Shown in pieces: positions 1-7,176 of a stretch of 9,131 nt of DNA. The stretch is from Azoarcus sp. (GTDB taxonomy: Bacteria; Pseudomonadota; Gammaproteobacteria; Burkholderiales; Rhodocyclaceae). The notes beneath the pieces were generated by a model that searched no databases, was not told the origin of the DNA, and was given only the letters and a program-made list of their open reading frames with translations. The stretch's first letter is position 1; every line of letters begins with the position of its first letter. The translations under genes were made by a program, and so were the position numbers. The stretch spans positions 1-9,131 of the forward strand of contig JAITCV010000083.1 in assembly GCA_031282905.1 (NCBI GenBank), written 5' to 3'.

Positions 1-773
1 AAGATCAATGACAGGCGGCAGGTGATGATCGGTTTCTGGCGGGTTTCCTCGAAGTGATAGCCCCACGCGCCGTAATTGCCCCAGTAGTTGACATAGAACT
101 GATAAGGACCGCGCATTGCGCCGGTCACGGAAAAAATCTCCGGCCCCGCGCCGTCGACGCTGTCGACGTCCATGCCGCCGCCGCTGGAGAGCCAGGGATT
201 GAACCAGGTGACATGCTCGCCATTAGGGGAAATGACGTGGAGGTCGACTTCGGCCTGATCGTCGTCCCACGACAGGATGGCGCGGATTTGCGCGCGCGCG
301 CGGTGGGGATTGGCTTCGTAGAATTGCAGGCGCTGGAGCGATTCACCTTCGGGATTTTTGATTTCGATGCTGTTCGAGCCGGGACCGAAGGCGTAGGGAC
401 GGGCAAAACGGCCTTCATTGTCGCTGTAGAGCGGCATCGGGTTGCCATTGACCACCAGTTTGGGCGGGTTGGTCTGTTTGAGCTGCTGGCGGTTTGCTCC
501 TTCGCCCTGCGTTTGCGCCCGCAGGTGGGCGGCGAGCCGTCCCTGGATGAGCGTGCGTCCTTCCTGCGTGCCCCGGTCGATCAGGTTGTAGGGATAGGCG
601 ACCGCAGTGTCGTCGCTCTTGTCGATGAAGCCGCTGTAGTTCCAGCCGCCATAGGGAAAATCGACCGGCGGGCGGGCGTCGTCATCGGGCTCGGCGGCTG
701 GCCCGAGCGCCAACGCGGGCAGGGCACAGGCAAGAAGGGCCGCGCCGAGAAATTCATTCCATGCTGTATTCAT
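1..773 (-). CDS. yfaP: YfaP-like exported protein, DUF2135 family (C-terminus cut by window edge)
   Basis: Exported protein resembling E. coli YfaP; molecular function unknown. I read 257 codons from ATG 773-771 with no stop before the window edge. E. coli YfaP is of similar size, so probably only a short C-terminal tail is missing. The N-terminus looks like a signal peptide, with a hydrophobic stretch at about residues 9-23 and a likely signal peptidase I site after the ALA at 21-23. The DUF2135 signature is clear: PKLVVNGNPMPLY at 104-116, FARPYAFGPGSNSIEI at 123-138, LSWDDDQAEVDLHV at 167-180, and a GGGMDVD/GPEIF block at 198-213. The start is supported by an AGGGGA ribosome site at 779-784, 5 nt upstream. 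The start lies inside yfaQ (20-bp overlap), so the two are probably translationally coupled. The same yfaQ-then-yfaP order occurs in E. coli, next to the alpha-2-macroglobulin-like gene yfaS; yfaS is not in this window. Confidence 0.85.
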   Translation of the reverse strand, partial: MNTAWNEFLGAALLACALPALALGPAAEPDDDARPPVDFPYGGWNYSGFIDKSDDTAVAYPYNLIDRGTQEGRTLIQGRLAAHLRAQTQGEGANRQQLKQTNPPKLVVNGNPMPLYSDNEGRFARPYAFGPGSNSIEIKNPEGESLQRLQFYEANPHRARAQIRAILSWDDDQAEVDLHVISPNGEHVTWFNPWLSSGGGMDVDSVDGAGPEIFSVTGAMRGPYQFYVNYWGNYGAWGYHFEETRQKPIITCRLSLI

Positions 774-2559
774 TGATTTCCCCTATCAACCTGCGCGCCC
801 AGTGTTCGATCAAGGCTTCATCATGACCGGAAGGATGGTGGCGCAATCCAAGATGCAGATATTCATGCGCCAGTGTAATACGGTCTTCCGCCGTCTTCAG
901 TTCGCGCAGGAAAATGCGGTTCCTGTCCTGTTCGGAAAACGGTGCGCCGCGGGGTAACACGCAGATTTGGGGAGGCGGAGGCGGCTCGAAACCGGGCAGG
1001 TTTTCGTGGAGAAAACGGTGCCAGCGCGGGGTGCGGGCGGCGAGCCAGGATTCCGCCGCGACGAAGCGGGGGCAGGATACGCCCGCCGGATCGAAGATCG
1101 CGGCGAGCGAGTGGGCGGGCAGGGCTTCACGCAGGATGGTGTCCCAGGGTTTGCCCGCGCGGCTGGCGGCAACGGCCGATTTCCATGCCATGCGTTCGGG
1201 CGAGGGCGTTTCGGAGTGGTAGCCGACCGGGCCGCCGTCCAGGATCAGGCCGGTGGTGAAAGCGGCCACCTTGCGCGCCGCCGTGCTGGGGGGATTGATC
1301 GACACCCGCTGGTGACGGCTGCTGTCGTCGATGATGAGGCAGTTGCCTTCCTGACGCGCCTCGTTGAGCAGATAGCTGCGGATGATCACGGACAGGGCGC
1401 GGGCCGCGTGGGTTTCGGTCGCGTCACCTTCGCGGTCGACGACGCGGGCGACATAGTCGTCGATGCCGAAGCGTCCGCCGATGCGCGCGCCCGCCGGGGT
1501 GGAAGACAGGGTCAATTCGCCGTTGGCGCTGAAAGGTATGGCGAGCCGCTTGCCGAAACGGGCGACGTAGGCGCCGCGCAGGATGCCGTCGCGCGCGGGT
1601 TGGCCGCCGCGTTGTTCAACCGTAAACGGATAGCGGGCGAAAAAATTCACCTTGACGCAGCCGGGCGTAAGCGAGGGCTGGACCGTGGGCAAGGTTTCGG
1701 TCAGGGTTTTGCCATGACGCGCCATCACCTGTTGCCCGGTGCCCCGGCCACCGAACCACAGCGCCGAACCGTCGGCGAGCCAGCCCGCGCCGCCGCCATA
1801 AGGCGTGCGGGCGGCATCGGGCAGATGCCAGGAGAAGGTCTTGATCCGGAGTTGCCCGCCCATGCCGCGCACCAGTTCGGTGGGGACGAGTCCGGGGGCG
1901 TCCGCCAGCACGCGGGCGAGCAACACTTTCATCGCTTCTTCACGCGCCCTGGCGGGCACGGTTTCGAGTGCGTGGAGCATATCGGCGGGAGAAACCCGGG
2001 TTTCGGGCTTCATGGTGTCCAGGTTGGTCAGCCAGCTTGGCGCGCCGGGCTGCGCGCGCCAGAACGCGCCCCAGGCCGATGGCGCAATCCCCAGACGGAC
2101 AGGATCGAAAAACAGGCCACAGGAACGCACGAGCGCGGTGTCCCGGTCGATGGCATGTCCTGGATCGCAGCAATAAAGCTCTTCCTTGCGCAACTTGGGC
2201 GCGCCGGTGCAGGTGTAATCAGGGGCGGGGTGGCGTGTTTCGATCAGCCACGCATGGACAAAAAGTTTCCACAGGCTGCCGAGCGGGGTCTGGCGGGTGA
2301 AGGGCGCGGCGTTTGGGCCGACGGCGCTTGGGTTGGCATTGGGAGCGGCGGGCGGGGCGTGGATGCTGGCGTCGTCGATGGCGGCGTCGTCGATCGGCTG
2401 TCCAGCCGTGTCGAACGCGCGCCACATGACGATCCGCGGGTTCTCCGGGTTGCGCCACAATACTTCCAGTGTGGCGTGTCGGGGAGGCGGCGGAGCGGCT
2501 TGCAAGCCCAGGCTGCAACAGGCCGCGAGCAACAGCGGAAATGGACTTGGCAAGCGCAT
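754..2559 (-). CDS. yfaQ: YfaQ-like envelope protein, DUF2300 family, with SpoIID-like and HExxH segments
   Basis: A 601-residue exported protein resembling YfaQ (DUF2300); the family has no established activity. The N-terminus is a short signal sequence with a lipobox-like LAAC at 11-14, so it may be a lipoprotein anchored at Cys14; cleavage after LQA at 19-21 is the alternative. Three segments can be read. Residues about 90-275 look penicillin-binding-protein-like: SLWK at 95-98 as SxxK, SCG at 146-148 as a degenerate SxN, KTF at 240-242 in the KTG place, and an ALWFGG strand at 266-271. Residues about 345-450 resemble SpoIID: DDYVARVVDRE at 367-377 with the expected acidic E377, HAARALSVIIRSY at 384-396, and a TTGLIL/GYHS end at 435-449. 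HEYLHLGLRHH at 565-575 is a zinc-protease-type HExxH motif. A low-complexity Ala/Pro/Asp stretch at about 55-88 probably explains part of its greater length than E. coli YfaQ. It follows recJ after 167 bp, and its stop overlaps yfaP. The family call is fairly firm; the domain reading is inference from motifs. Confidence 0.78.
   Translation of the reverse strand: MRLPSPFPLLLAACCSLGLQAAPPPPRHATLEVLWRNPENPRIVMWRAFDTAGQPIDDAAIDDASIHAPPAAPNANPSAVGPNAAPFTRQTPLGSLWKLFVHAWLIETRHPAPDYTCTGAPKLRKEELYCCDPGHAIDRDTALVRSCGLFFDPVRLGIAPSAWGAFWRAQPGAPSWLTNLDTMKPETRVSPADMLHALETVPARAREEAMKVLLARVLADAPGLVPTELVRGMGGQLRIKTFSWHLPDAARTPYGGGAGWLADGSALWFGGRGTGQQVMARHGKTLTETLPTVQPSLTPGCVKVNFFARYPFTVEQRGGQPARDGILRGAYVARFGKRLAIPFSANGELTLSSTPAGARIGGRFGIDDYVARVVDREGDATETHAARALSVIIRSYLLNEARQEGNCLIIDDSSRHQRVSINPPSTAARKVAAFTTGLILDGGPVGYHSETPSPERMAWKSAVAASRAGKPWDTILREALPAHSLAAIFDPAGVSCPRFVAAESWLAARTPRWHRFLHENLPGFEPPPPPQICVLPRGAPFSEQDRNRIFLRELKTAEDRITLAHEYLHLGLRHHPSGHDEALIEHWARRLIGEINEYSME
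2368..2394. repeat. Two-copy 15-bp-period tandem repeat within yfaQ
   Basis: The 12-mer ggcgtcgtcgat occurs at 2368-2379 and again at 2383-2394. On the coding strand it yields a repeated IDDAA/IDDAS five-residue unit at residues about 56-66 of YfaQ, at the head of an Ala/Pro-rich low-complexity linker. It looks like a local in-frame duplication. Confidence 0.7.
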
Positions 2560-2726
2560 GGTCTCAGAACCTGTTCATGATTTCCGATAGCAACCCGGCA
2601 ATCGAAGACAAGATACGTCGATGTGTCCGGGGAAAAATGCTTATGCGCATATGCATATATTCACAATAATTGCCGAGGGGGGGGGATACTCGCTTTTATG
2701 CTATAAGGATTGACGCCGATGATTCT
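2560..2726 (-). promoter_or_regulatory. AT-rich recJ-yfaQ intergenic region, presumed yfaQP promoter region
   Basis: This 167-bp gap separates the recJ stop from the yfaQ start, long enough for a separate yfaQP promoter. It is AT-rich compared with both genes and contains two overlapping perfect palindromes, atgcgcat (2643-2650) and atatgcatat (2649-2658), plus a run of nine G (2677-2685). I could not find a convincing -35/-10 pair with normal spacing. No strong hairpin-plus-T-run terminator is visible behind recJ, so read-through from recJ is possible. The ribosome site before the yfaQ ATG is weak. Confidence 0.35.
2677..2685. repeat. Nine-G homopolymer tract upstream of yfaQ
   Basis: An uninterrupted run of nine G on the plus strand (nine C in the direction of yfaQ transcription) lies in the non-coding gap, about 120 bp before the yfaQ start. 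It may be slippage-prone, or the assembled length may be uncertain. Confidence 0.9.
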
Positions 2727-4430
2727 TCAGGCTGTCTCGAAGTGTTCCACCACCAGTTGCACGCTGCTGATGCCCTGGTATTCCCTGATGCCCAGCCGGT
2801 AGGCGGCGCGCAGTTTGTCCGGGGCGCTTTCGGCGCAGTTGAAACGAATGGCTTCGAAGCGTGTGCCCGCGCGCGATAGTTCGAGCCTGAGGTGGCGGTC
2901 TTTCAGGAGTCGCTGGCGTTCGACTTGGAAGATGTCTTCGAACAGGGGCGGTGGAAAGCCTTGGCCCCAGACTTCGCGGTCGAGCATCCGGGCGGTTTCC
3001 AGGTTGACGTAAGCGGTTTCCAGCGTGCCGTCGGTGTCGATGCGGCGTTCGCGGTCGGCGGGTGCGAGCAGGCGGGCGACGGTTTCTTCGAACGCGGCGC
3101 GGAAACGGTCGAGGTTTTCCGCGCGCAGGCTCAGCCCCGCGGCCATCGCGTGACCGCCGAAGCGCACGATGAGATCGGGGTGGTCGCGGGTGAGGAGTTC
3201 GAGCGCGTCGCGTAGGTGCAGGCCGGGGATCGATCGCCCCGAGCCTTTGATTTCGCCTTGTTGTCCGTGGGCGAAGGCGATGGTCGGGCGGTGGAATTTT
3301 TCCTTGAGCCGACTGGCGACGAGGCCGATCACGCCCTGGTGCCAGTCGGGGTCGAACAGGGTGAGGGTGAGGCGGGCGGCGGGGTCGTAATCGTGGTCGT
3401 CGAGGTGGAGGAGGGCGGTTTCCTGCATGTCGGTTTCGATCGCGCGCCGTTCGTGGTTGAGGCGGTCGAGTTCTTGGGCAAGGTTGAGCGCGCGGCCTGG
3501 GTCGTCGGTGATCAGGCATTCGATGCCCAGGCTCATGTCGGCCAGGCGTCCGGCGGCGTTGAGGCGGGGGCCGAGGGCGAAGCCAAGGTCATAGGTACTG
3601 GCGCACGCCGGGTCGCGTCCGGCGATGGCGAACAGGGCGCGCAGGCCGGGTTGCATGTTTTCGGCGCGCATCCGTTGCAGGCCCTGATTCACCAGGATGC
3701 GGTTGTTGCGGTCGAGCGGCACCACGTCGGCAATCGTGCCCAGGGCGACGAGGTCGAGCAGGTTGGCGAGCTTGGGGCCGTGTCCGTCGGCGAACGCGCC
3801 GCGCGCGCGCAGTTCGGCGCGCAGCGCGAGCATGACGTAGAACATGACGCCGACGCCGGCCATCGCCTTGCTGGGGAAGGCGCAGCCGGGTTGGTTGGGG
3901 TTGACGATGACATCGGCAGCGGGCAGTTCGCCGCCGGGCAGGTGGTGATCGGTGATGATCGTCGTCATGCCGAGCGCGCGCGCGGTGGCGATGCCGTCGA
4001 GGCTGGCGATGCCGTTGTCGACGGTGATGAGCACTTCAGGTTCGAGTCTGGCGCTCAGTTCGACCATGGCCGGGGTGAGACCGTAGCCGAGGGTGACACG
4101 GTCGGGGACGAGATAATGCACGTTGGCGCCGAAAGCGCGCAGCGCGCGCAGGCCGACCGCGCAGGCGGTGGCGCCGTCGCAGTCGTAATCGGCGACGATC
4201 ACCATTTTCGCGCCGGCCTCGATGGCGTCGGCGAGCAGTTGCGCCGCTGCGCTCGCGCCCGTGAGCGTGGCGGGCGGCAACAGCGCCTTGAACGAGAGAT
4301 CGAGTTCGCCGGGCGCGTCGATGCCGCGCGCGGCATACAGACGGGCGAGCAGGGGATGCGCGCCCGCCGCGGTCAGGGCCTGGATGCGGCGCGGTGGGGC
4401 AGGGCGGGACTGGATATTGGGCGTGGGCAT
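2727..4430 (-). CDS. recJ: Single-stranded-DNA-specific exonuclease RecJ
   Basis: RecJ is a cytoplasmic 5'-to-3' single-strand DNA exonuclease acting in recombinational, mismatch and base-excision repair and at stalled forks. The protein is 567 residues, close to the usual RecJ length. All DHH-phosphoesterase motifs are present: DYDCDG at 81-86, VDNG at 137-140, DHH at 161-163, and ALGTIADVVPL at 229-239. The GPRLNAAGRL block follows at 287-296. The DHHA1 domain has HQGVIGLVASRL at 364-375, KGSGRSI at 395-401 and RFGGHAMAAG at 423-432. The remaining C-terminal part is consistent with the OB-fold region. No metal-binding residue looks lost. ATG 4430 is the only sensible start, although no good Shine-Dalgarno precedes it. 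The upstream SUMF1-like gene ends 65 bp away. In related genomes recJ is commonly near the RpfE-type gene; here that gene is separated from it by the SUMF1-like gene. Confidence 0.97.
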   Translation of the reverse strand: MPTPNIQSRPAPPRRIQALTAAGAHPLLARLYAARGIDAPGELDLSFKALLPPATLTGASAAAQLLADAIEAGAKMVIVADYDCDGATACAVGLRALRAFGANVHYLVPDRVTLGYGLTPAMVELSARLEPEVLITVDNGIASLDGIATARALGMTTIITDHHLPGGELPAADVIVNPNQPGCAFPSKAMAGVGVMFYVMLALRAELRARGAFADGHGPKLANLLDLVALGTIADVVPLDRNNRILVNQGLQRMRAENMQPGLRALFAIAGRDPACASTYDLGFALGPRLNAAGRLADMSLGIECLITDDPGRALNLAQELDRLNHERRAIETDMQETALLHLDDHDYDPAARLTLTLFDPDWHQGVIGLVASRLKEKFHRPTIAFAHGQQGEIKGSGRSIPGLHLRDALELLTRDHPDLIVRFGGHAMAAGLSLRAENLDRFRAAFEETVARLLAPADRERRIDTDGTLETAYVNLETARMLDREVWGQGFPPPLFEDIFQVERQRLLKDRHLRLELSRAGTRFEAIRFNCAESAPDKLRAAYRLGIREYQGISSVQLVVEHFETA

Positions 4431-4495
4431 GGCGTGATTTCGTGCGGGTGGGTTTAGAGCAGCTTACAAACAAATGCGCATCTTCCGTCTGCCCA

Positions 4496-5272
4496 TCAAT
4501 GACTTGGGGAGAAGGCAAGGCGGAACCCAATGAATCCGCTGCGATCCTCCGGCGAATGGGGCCCCCGGAAGGCCGACGACAGGTGAGGGGCGCTGAAGTT
4601 CCAACTGCCGCCCCGCATCACACGGTACAAGCCTCCAGAAGGGCCGCGCGGGTCGGTGACCGAGCTTTTCGGATAATCGTCATACCAGTCTTGCACCCAT
4701 TCCCAGACATTTCCGTGCATGTCATACAGCCCCCAGGGATTGGGCTGCTTTTGCCCGACTGGATGCGTTGTCTTCCCGGAATTATCCCAGTACCACGCAT
4801 ACCGCCCAAGACGCCCCTCGTCATCCCCAAAGGAATATTTTGTCGTCGTCCCGGCGCGCGCAGCATATTCCCATTCGGCTTCCGTGGGCAGACGGTACTT
4901 GTTCGTCTCTTCCTTCTGATTCAGACGAGAGATAAACAGTTGAACCTCATCCCAGGAAACCATCTCCACGGGATTTTTGCGGCCTGGGAACTTTGCCGGA
5001 TCATTATCCATCACCGCATGCCACTGTTCCTGAGTTACTTCGTATTTGCCCAGGTAAAACGGTTTGCTGATAGTCACTGTGCGTTCGGGAGTGGTGGTCG
5101 CCTTTCCTCTACGAATATTCAATTGTTCTTCTATTTCCCGTTCCCGCTTGAACGACCCGGCGGGAATCGGCACGAACTCCATGCCGATGCTGTTGGTGTC
5201 GGCAGCCTGAATGGAAAACGCGACGCCGGAGAGCGCCAGTAATGAAAGGAACATCGTGAGAAAACGCATCAT
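4496..5272 (-). CDS. Exported SUMF1/formylglycine-generating-enzyme-like domain protein, cysteine-free
   Basis: A 258-residue exported protein that is essentially one SUMF1/FGE-sulfatase fold domain. Start: the frame stays open upstream to an ATG at 5392, but the residues starting at 5272 form a clean signal peptide (MMRFL then a hydrophobic core, likely cut after IQA at 21-23), so 5272 is preferred; ATG 5269 is equally possible. Family marks include GMEFVPIPAGSF at 30-41, YEVTQEQW at 77-84, PVEMVSWDEV at 101-110, YRLPTEAEWEYAARAG at 126-141, PWGLYDMHGNVWEW at 179-192, RVMRGGSW at 217-224 and GFIGFRLA at 246-253. There is no cysteine anywhere, so the active-site Cys residues of true sulfatase-activating enzymes are missing and that reaction is unlikely. 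The role is unknown; many such proteins are found in the envelope. Base composition is clearly lower in GC than recJ, suggesting a later insertion. Confidence 0.9.
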   Translation of the reverse strand: MMRFLTMFLSLLALSGVAFSIQAADTNSIGMEFVPIPAGSFKREREIEEQLNIRRGKATTTPERTVTISKPFYLGKYEVTQEQWHAVMDNDPAKFPGRKNPVEMVSWDEVQLFISRLNQKEETNKYRLPTEAEWEYAARAGTTTKYSFGDDEGRLGRYAWYWDNSGKTTHPVGQKQPNPWGLYDMHGNVWEWVQDWYDDYPKSSVTDPRGPSGGLYRVMRGGSWNFSAPHLSSAFRGPHSPEDRSGFIGFRLAFSPSH

Positions 5273-5431
5273 GGTCAATTCATACGGCGGTTCAGTTACC
5301 CGAAACGCAATGGTAGGGGCCAACGCGCGTTGTCCCTTGGATTGCCACGGGCCTGCGGCCTTGCTTTTGACGAATGTGGGCATTGCGCGCATTGTTGATC
5401 TGCTCCAGCGAACAAAAAATAGTCAAGTGAT

Positions 5432-5446
5432 GGCGGTTGTGCCGCC
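5432..5446 (-). terminator. Possible weak terminator hairpin after the rpfE-type gene
   Basis: A 5-bp GC stem (ggcgg 5432-5436, ccgcc 5442-5446) with a 5-nt loop begins 6 bp after the stop codon of the RpfE-type gene. A six-T run appears in the transcript, but only after about a dozen intervening bases, which is poor spacing for intrinsic termination. A TTGACT (-35-like) sequence immediately follows, so the region could also hold the promoter of the SUMF1-like gene. Confidence 0.22.
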
Positions 5447-5452
5447 GCTTGT

Positions 5453-6520
5453 TCAGCCTGTCCCCTGACATCTGTGTTGGCCTGGATCGAGGAGTTTGTC
5501 CAGCGCCTGGGGGCGACGCCAGAAATGCCAGCGCGCATGTCGGCCGATGACGAAGTCGAGCGTGCCCTGGTCGGCGGGGGCGAGCAGATCGAGCGCGCCG
5601 ATGCGCCCGCTGTCGAGGGCGCGCAGCAAGGGGGCGAACCAATCGGTTTCACATGCGGCGAGGCGCGTTTGCCAGGTATCGAGGTCGAGTCGGCGGGCCG
5701 GGGGGTCGAGCGTGTCGAGTATGACCAGGGTGTTGGCCTGGATGGCGGTGTCGACGTTCGGCGCGTCCACCGTCGTGCCCGCGGCGCGAGCCAGACCGCG
5801 TGTCATGGGGTCGTTGGCCTGTATGTGCGCACAGGGCGCGCGCGGCTTCGCTGACGTCGTGGTCGGCTTCGGCGGGGAGCCGCAGCCCCAGAACCACAGG
5901 CTGTTTATCATTCGCTGTCCTTGGGCTTCACGGTTCTGGTTGAGCGGATGGTTGTGAAGCACCGTCTGGATTTCGTTCAGCGCGTGTTGCCAGTGACGGC
6001 CTTGGTCGCCTGCGGGCATGAAATGCTGCACCGGGCCGATGACATCGCGCAGCGGGGAAAAATGCGCGCGCGCGGGGTGTTCGAGGCGCAGGTACCAGCG
6101 CTCCGGCGCGGGCGCGGAAAAGTGGCCAAGCTCGGGAAAACTGGCGTTGAGCGCGGCGGTCAGGGTGGCCGCGCTGGCGGCGTCCAGTTCGCCAGTGCCG
6201 ATTTCGTCGAGCAGCAAATGCTCGCGGGCAAAAAACAGGTGTACCGGATCGGCGCACAGCCAGTGAGCGTCCCGCTCTTCGTCCGTCATTGCCGCCATTT
6301 CCCCCAGCCGTCGCCAGGCCGCGAGCGGGGCGTCCGCGTCATCCACGCCGAATAGTTGCGCCAGCCGGTTTTCGTAAGGCATGAAGGGCAGGGCGCGGCG
6401 GCGGCTGCGGCCGAGGAGACGGTGGAGCGCGGGCAGCGGCAGATCGCGCACGGTCTGCCGTCCCTGTCCGGTGGGCCAGATGAGACCCGGGACGATGAGC
6501 CGCGGACGGGGCAGGTTCAT
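5453..6520 (-). CDS. rpfE: RpfE-type conserved protein (phosphoglycerate-mutase-like family), possibly with a local frame scramble
   Basis: A 355-residue protein of the RpfE type, a family next to recJ in Xanthomonas and many betaproteobacteria and often annotated as cofactor-independent phosphoglycerate-mutase-like; no reaction is established. Recognisable blocks: LIVPGLIWP at 8-16, CADPVHLFFARE at 89-100, LNEIQTVLHNHPLNQNR at 181-197, MINSLWFWG at 204-212, NDPMTRGLARAAG at 236-248, and a WHFWRRPQALDKL end at 331-343. The frame is open upstream to 6604, but ATG 6520 is chosen because the family starts here and it makes a 4-bp ATGA overlap with the phosphatase gene, indicating coupled translation. 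Residues 213-235 look unlike the family, while another frame of the same DNA reads LPAEADHDVSEAARALCAH, which fits better; two compensating indels are suspected. Confidence 0.78.
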   Translation of the reverse strand: MNLPRPRLIVPGLIWPTGQGRQTVRDLPLPALHRLLGRSRRRALPFMPYENRLAQLFGVDDADAPLAAWRRLGEMAAMTDEERDAHWLCADPVHLFFAREHLLLDEIGTGELDAASAATLTAALNASFPELGHFSAPAPERWYLRLEHPARAHFSPLRDVIGPVQHFMPAGDQGRHWQHALNEIQTVLHNHPLNQNREAQGQRMINSLWFWGCGSPPKPTTTSAKPRAPCAHIQANDPMTRGLARAAGTTVDAPNVDTAIQANTLVILDTLDPPARRLDLDTWQTRLAACETDWFAPLLRALDSGRIGALDLLAPADQGTLDFVIGRHARWHFWRRPQALDKLLDPGQHRCQGTG

Positions 6521-7176
6521 GCGTCGCCCAGCAACAACCGCGCCAAGGCTTGCGGTGTCGCCGCCGTATGCCAGCGCGCATCGATCATGTCCGGCGTCAG
6601 GCATCCGTAGCCCCAGGTCGCGGCGGCGAAAGGCAGTTGGTTGGCCGTGGCGGCCTGGGCGTCCTCGGCGCGGTCGCCTACATAGATGGCATCGTTGGCG
6701 GCGATGCGGCGGTCGGCGAGCAGGCGGGCGATCATGCTCGTCTTGTCCGCCAGCCTCGGGGTAAACAGATCGAGCGCGTAGATGGCGTCGAAATGATCGT
6801 GCCAGCCGAAGTGATCGAGAATCAGCCGGGTGGGAACGATGCGCTTGTTGGTGGCGAGATGGAGTACGCGCCCCGCCGCGCGCAACGCGCCGAGCAATTC
6901 GTCGATGCCGGGATAGGCGCGGGTTTGCAGATAACCGGTGCTGTCGTAGCCCGCCTTGAAGGCGGCGGCGAGTTTTTCGATGGTCGAGCTGTCACTTTGG
7001 CCGGTGAGCTGTCGCAGGATTTCGGCCATCGGCGGGCCGATGATGCTGGCGTCGAGCGCCCTGGCCGGCGTCACGCCGCAAGCCGCGAAGGCGGCGCGAT
7101 AGCCGGCGAGGATGGCCGCCGCGGAATCGATCAGGGTGCCATCGAGATCGAAGATGATGTGGCGGGGAGCGCTCAT
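6517..7176 (-). CDS. HAD-superfamily phosphatase, phosphoglycolate-phosphatase-like
   Basis: A 219-residue cytoplasmic HAD hydrolase of the type that removes phosphate from small metabolites, such as phosphoglycolate. All four HAD motifs are present: DLDGTL at 10-15 (nucleophile D10, acid/base D12), ATNK at 108-111, the catalytic lysine in ADKTS (K145), and VGDRAED at 166-172 for magnesium. An alpha-helical cap follows motif I, as in subfamily IA. The frame extends upstream to 7590, but that extension is only a shadow of the neighbouring membrane gene. ATG 7176 is supported by an AAGGCGG ribosome site 4 nt upstream and by a 4-bp ATGA overlap with the membrane gene. The stop overlaps the start of the RpfE-type gene in the same way, so the three are probably one transcript. 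The true substrate cannot be read from the sequence. Confidence 0.92.
   Translation of the reverse strand: MSAPRHIIFDLDGTLIDSAAAILAGYRAAFAACGVTPARALDASIIGPPMAEILRQLTGQSDSSTIEKLAAAFKAGYDSTGYLQTRAYPGIDELLGALRAAGRVLHLATNKRIVPTRLILDHFGWHDHFDAIYALDLFTPRLADKTSMIARLLADRRIAANDAIYVGDRAEDAQAATANQLPFAAATWGYGCLTPDMIDARWHTAATPQALARLLLGDA

Noticed and set aside
54..776. 240-codon plus-strand open frame at the left edge
   Set aside because: It is antisense to the DUF2135 protein, which has a signal peptide, family motifs and a good ribosome site.
967..2580. 537-codon open frame on the plus strand
   Set aside because: It runs antisense through yfaQ, has Gly/Arg/Ala-rich low-complexity translation and no family motifs; it is a GC-rich shadow.
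3216..4457. 413-codon open frame on the plus strand
   Set aside because: It is antisense to recJ, whose motifs are complete; its translation is Gly/Glu/Val/Arg-biased with no recognisable domain.
4496..5272. Genuine sulfatase-activating formylglycine-generating enzyme
   Set aside because: The protein has no cysteine at all, and no sulfatase gene is nearby.
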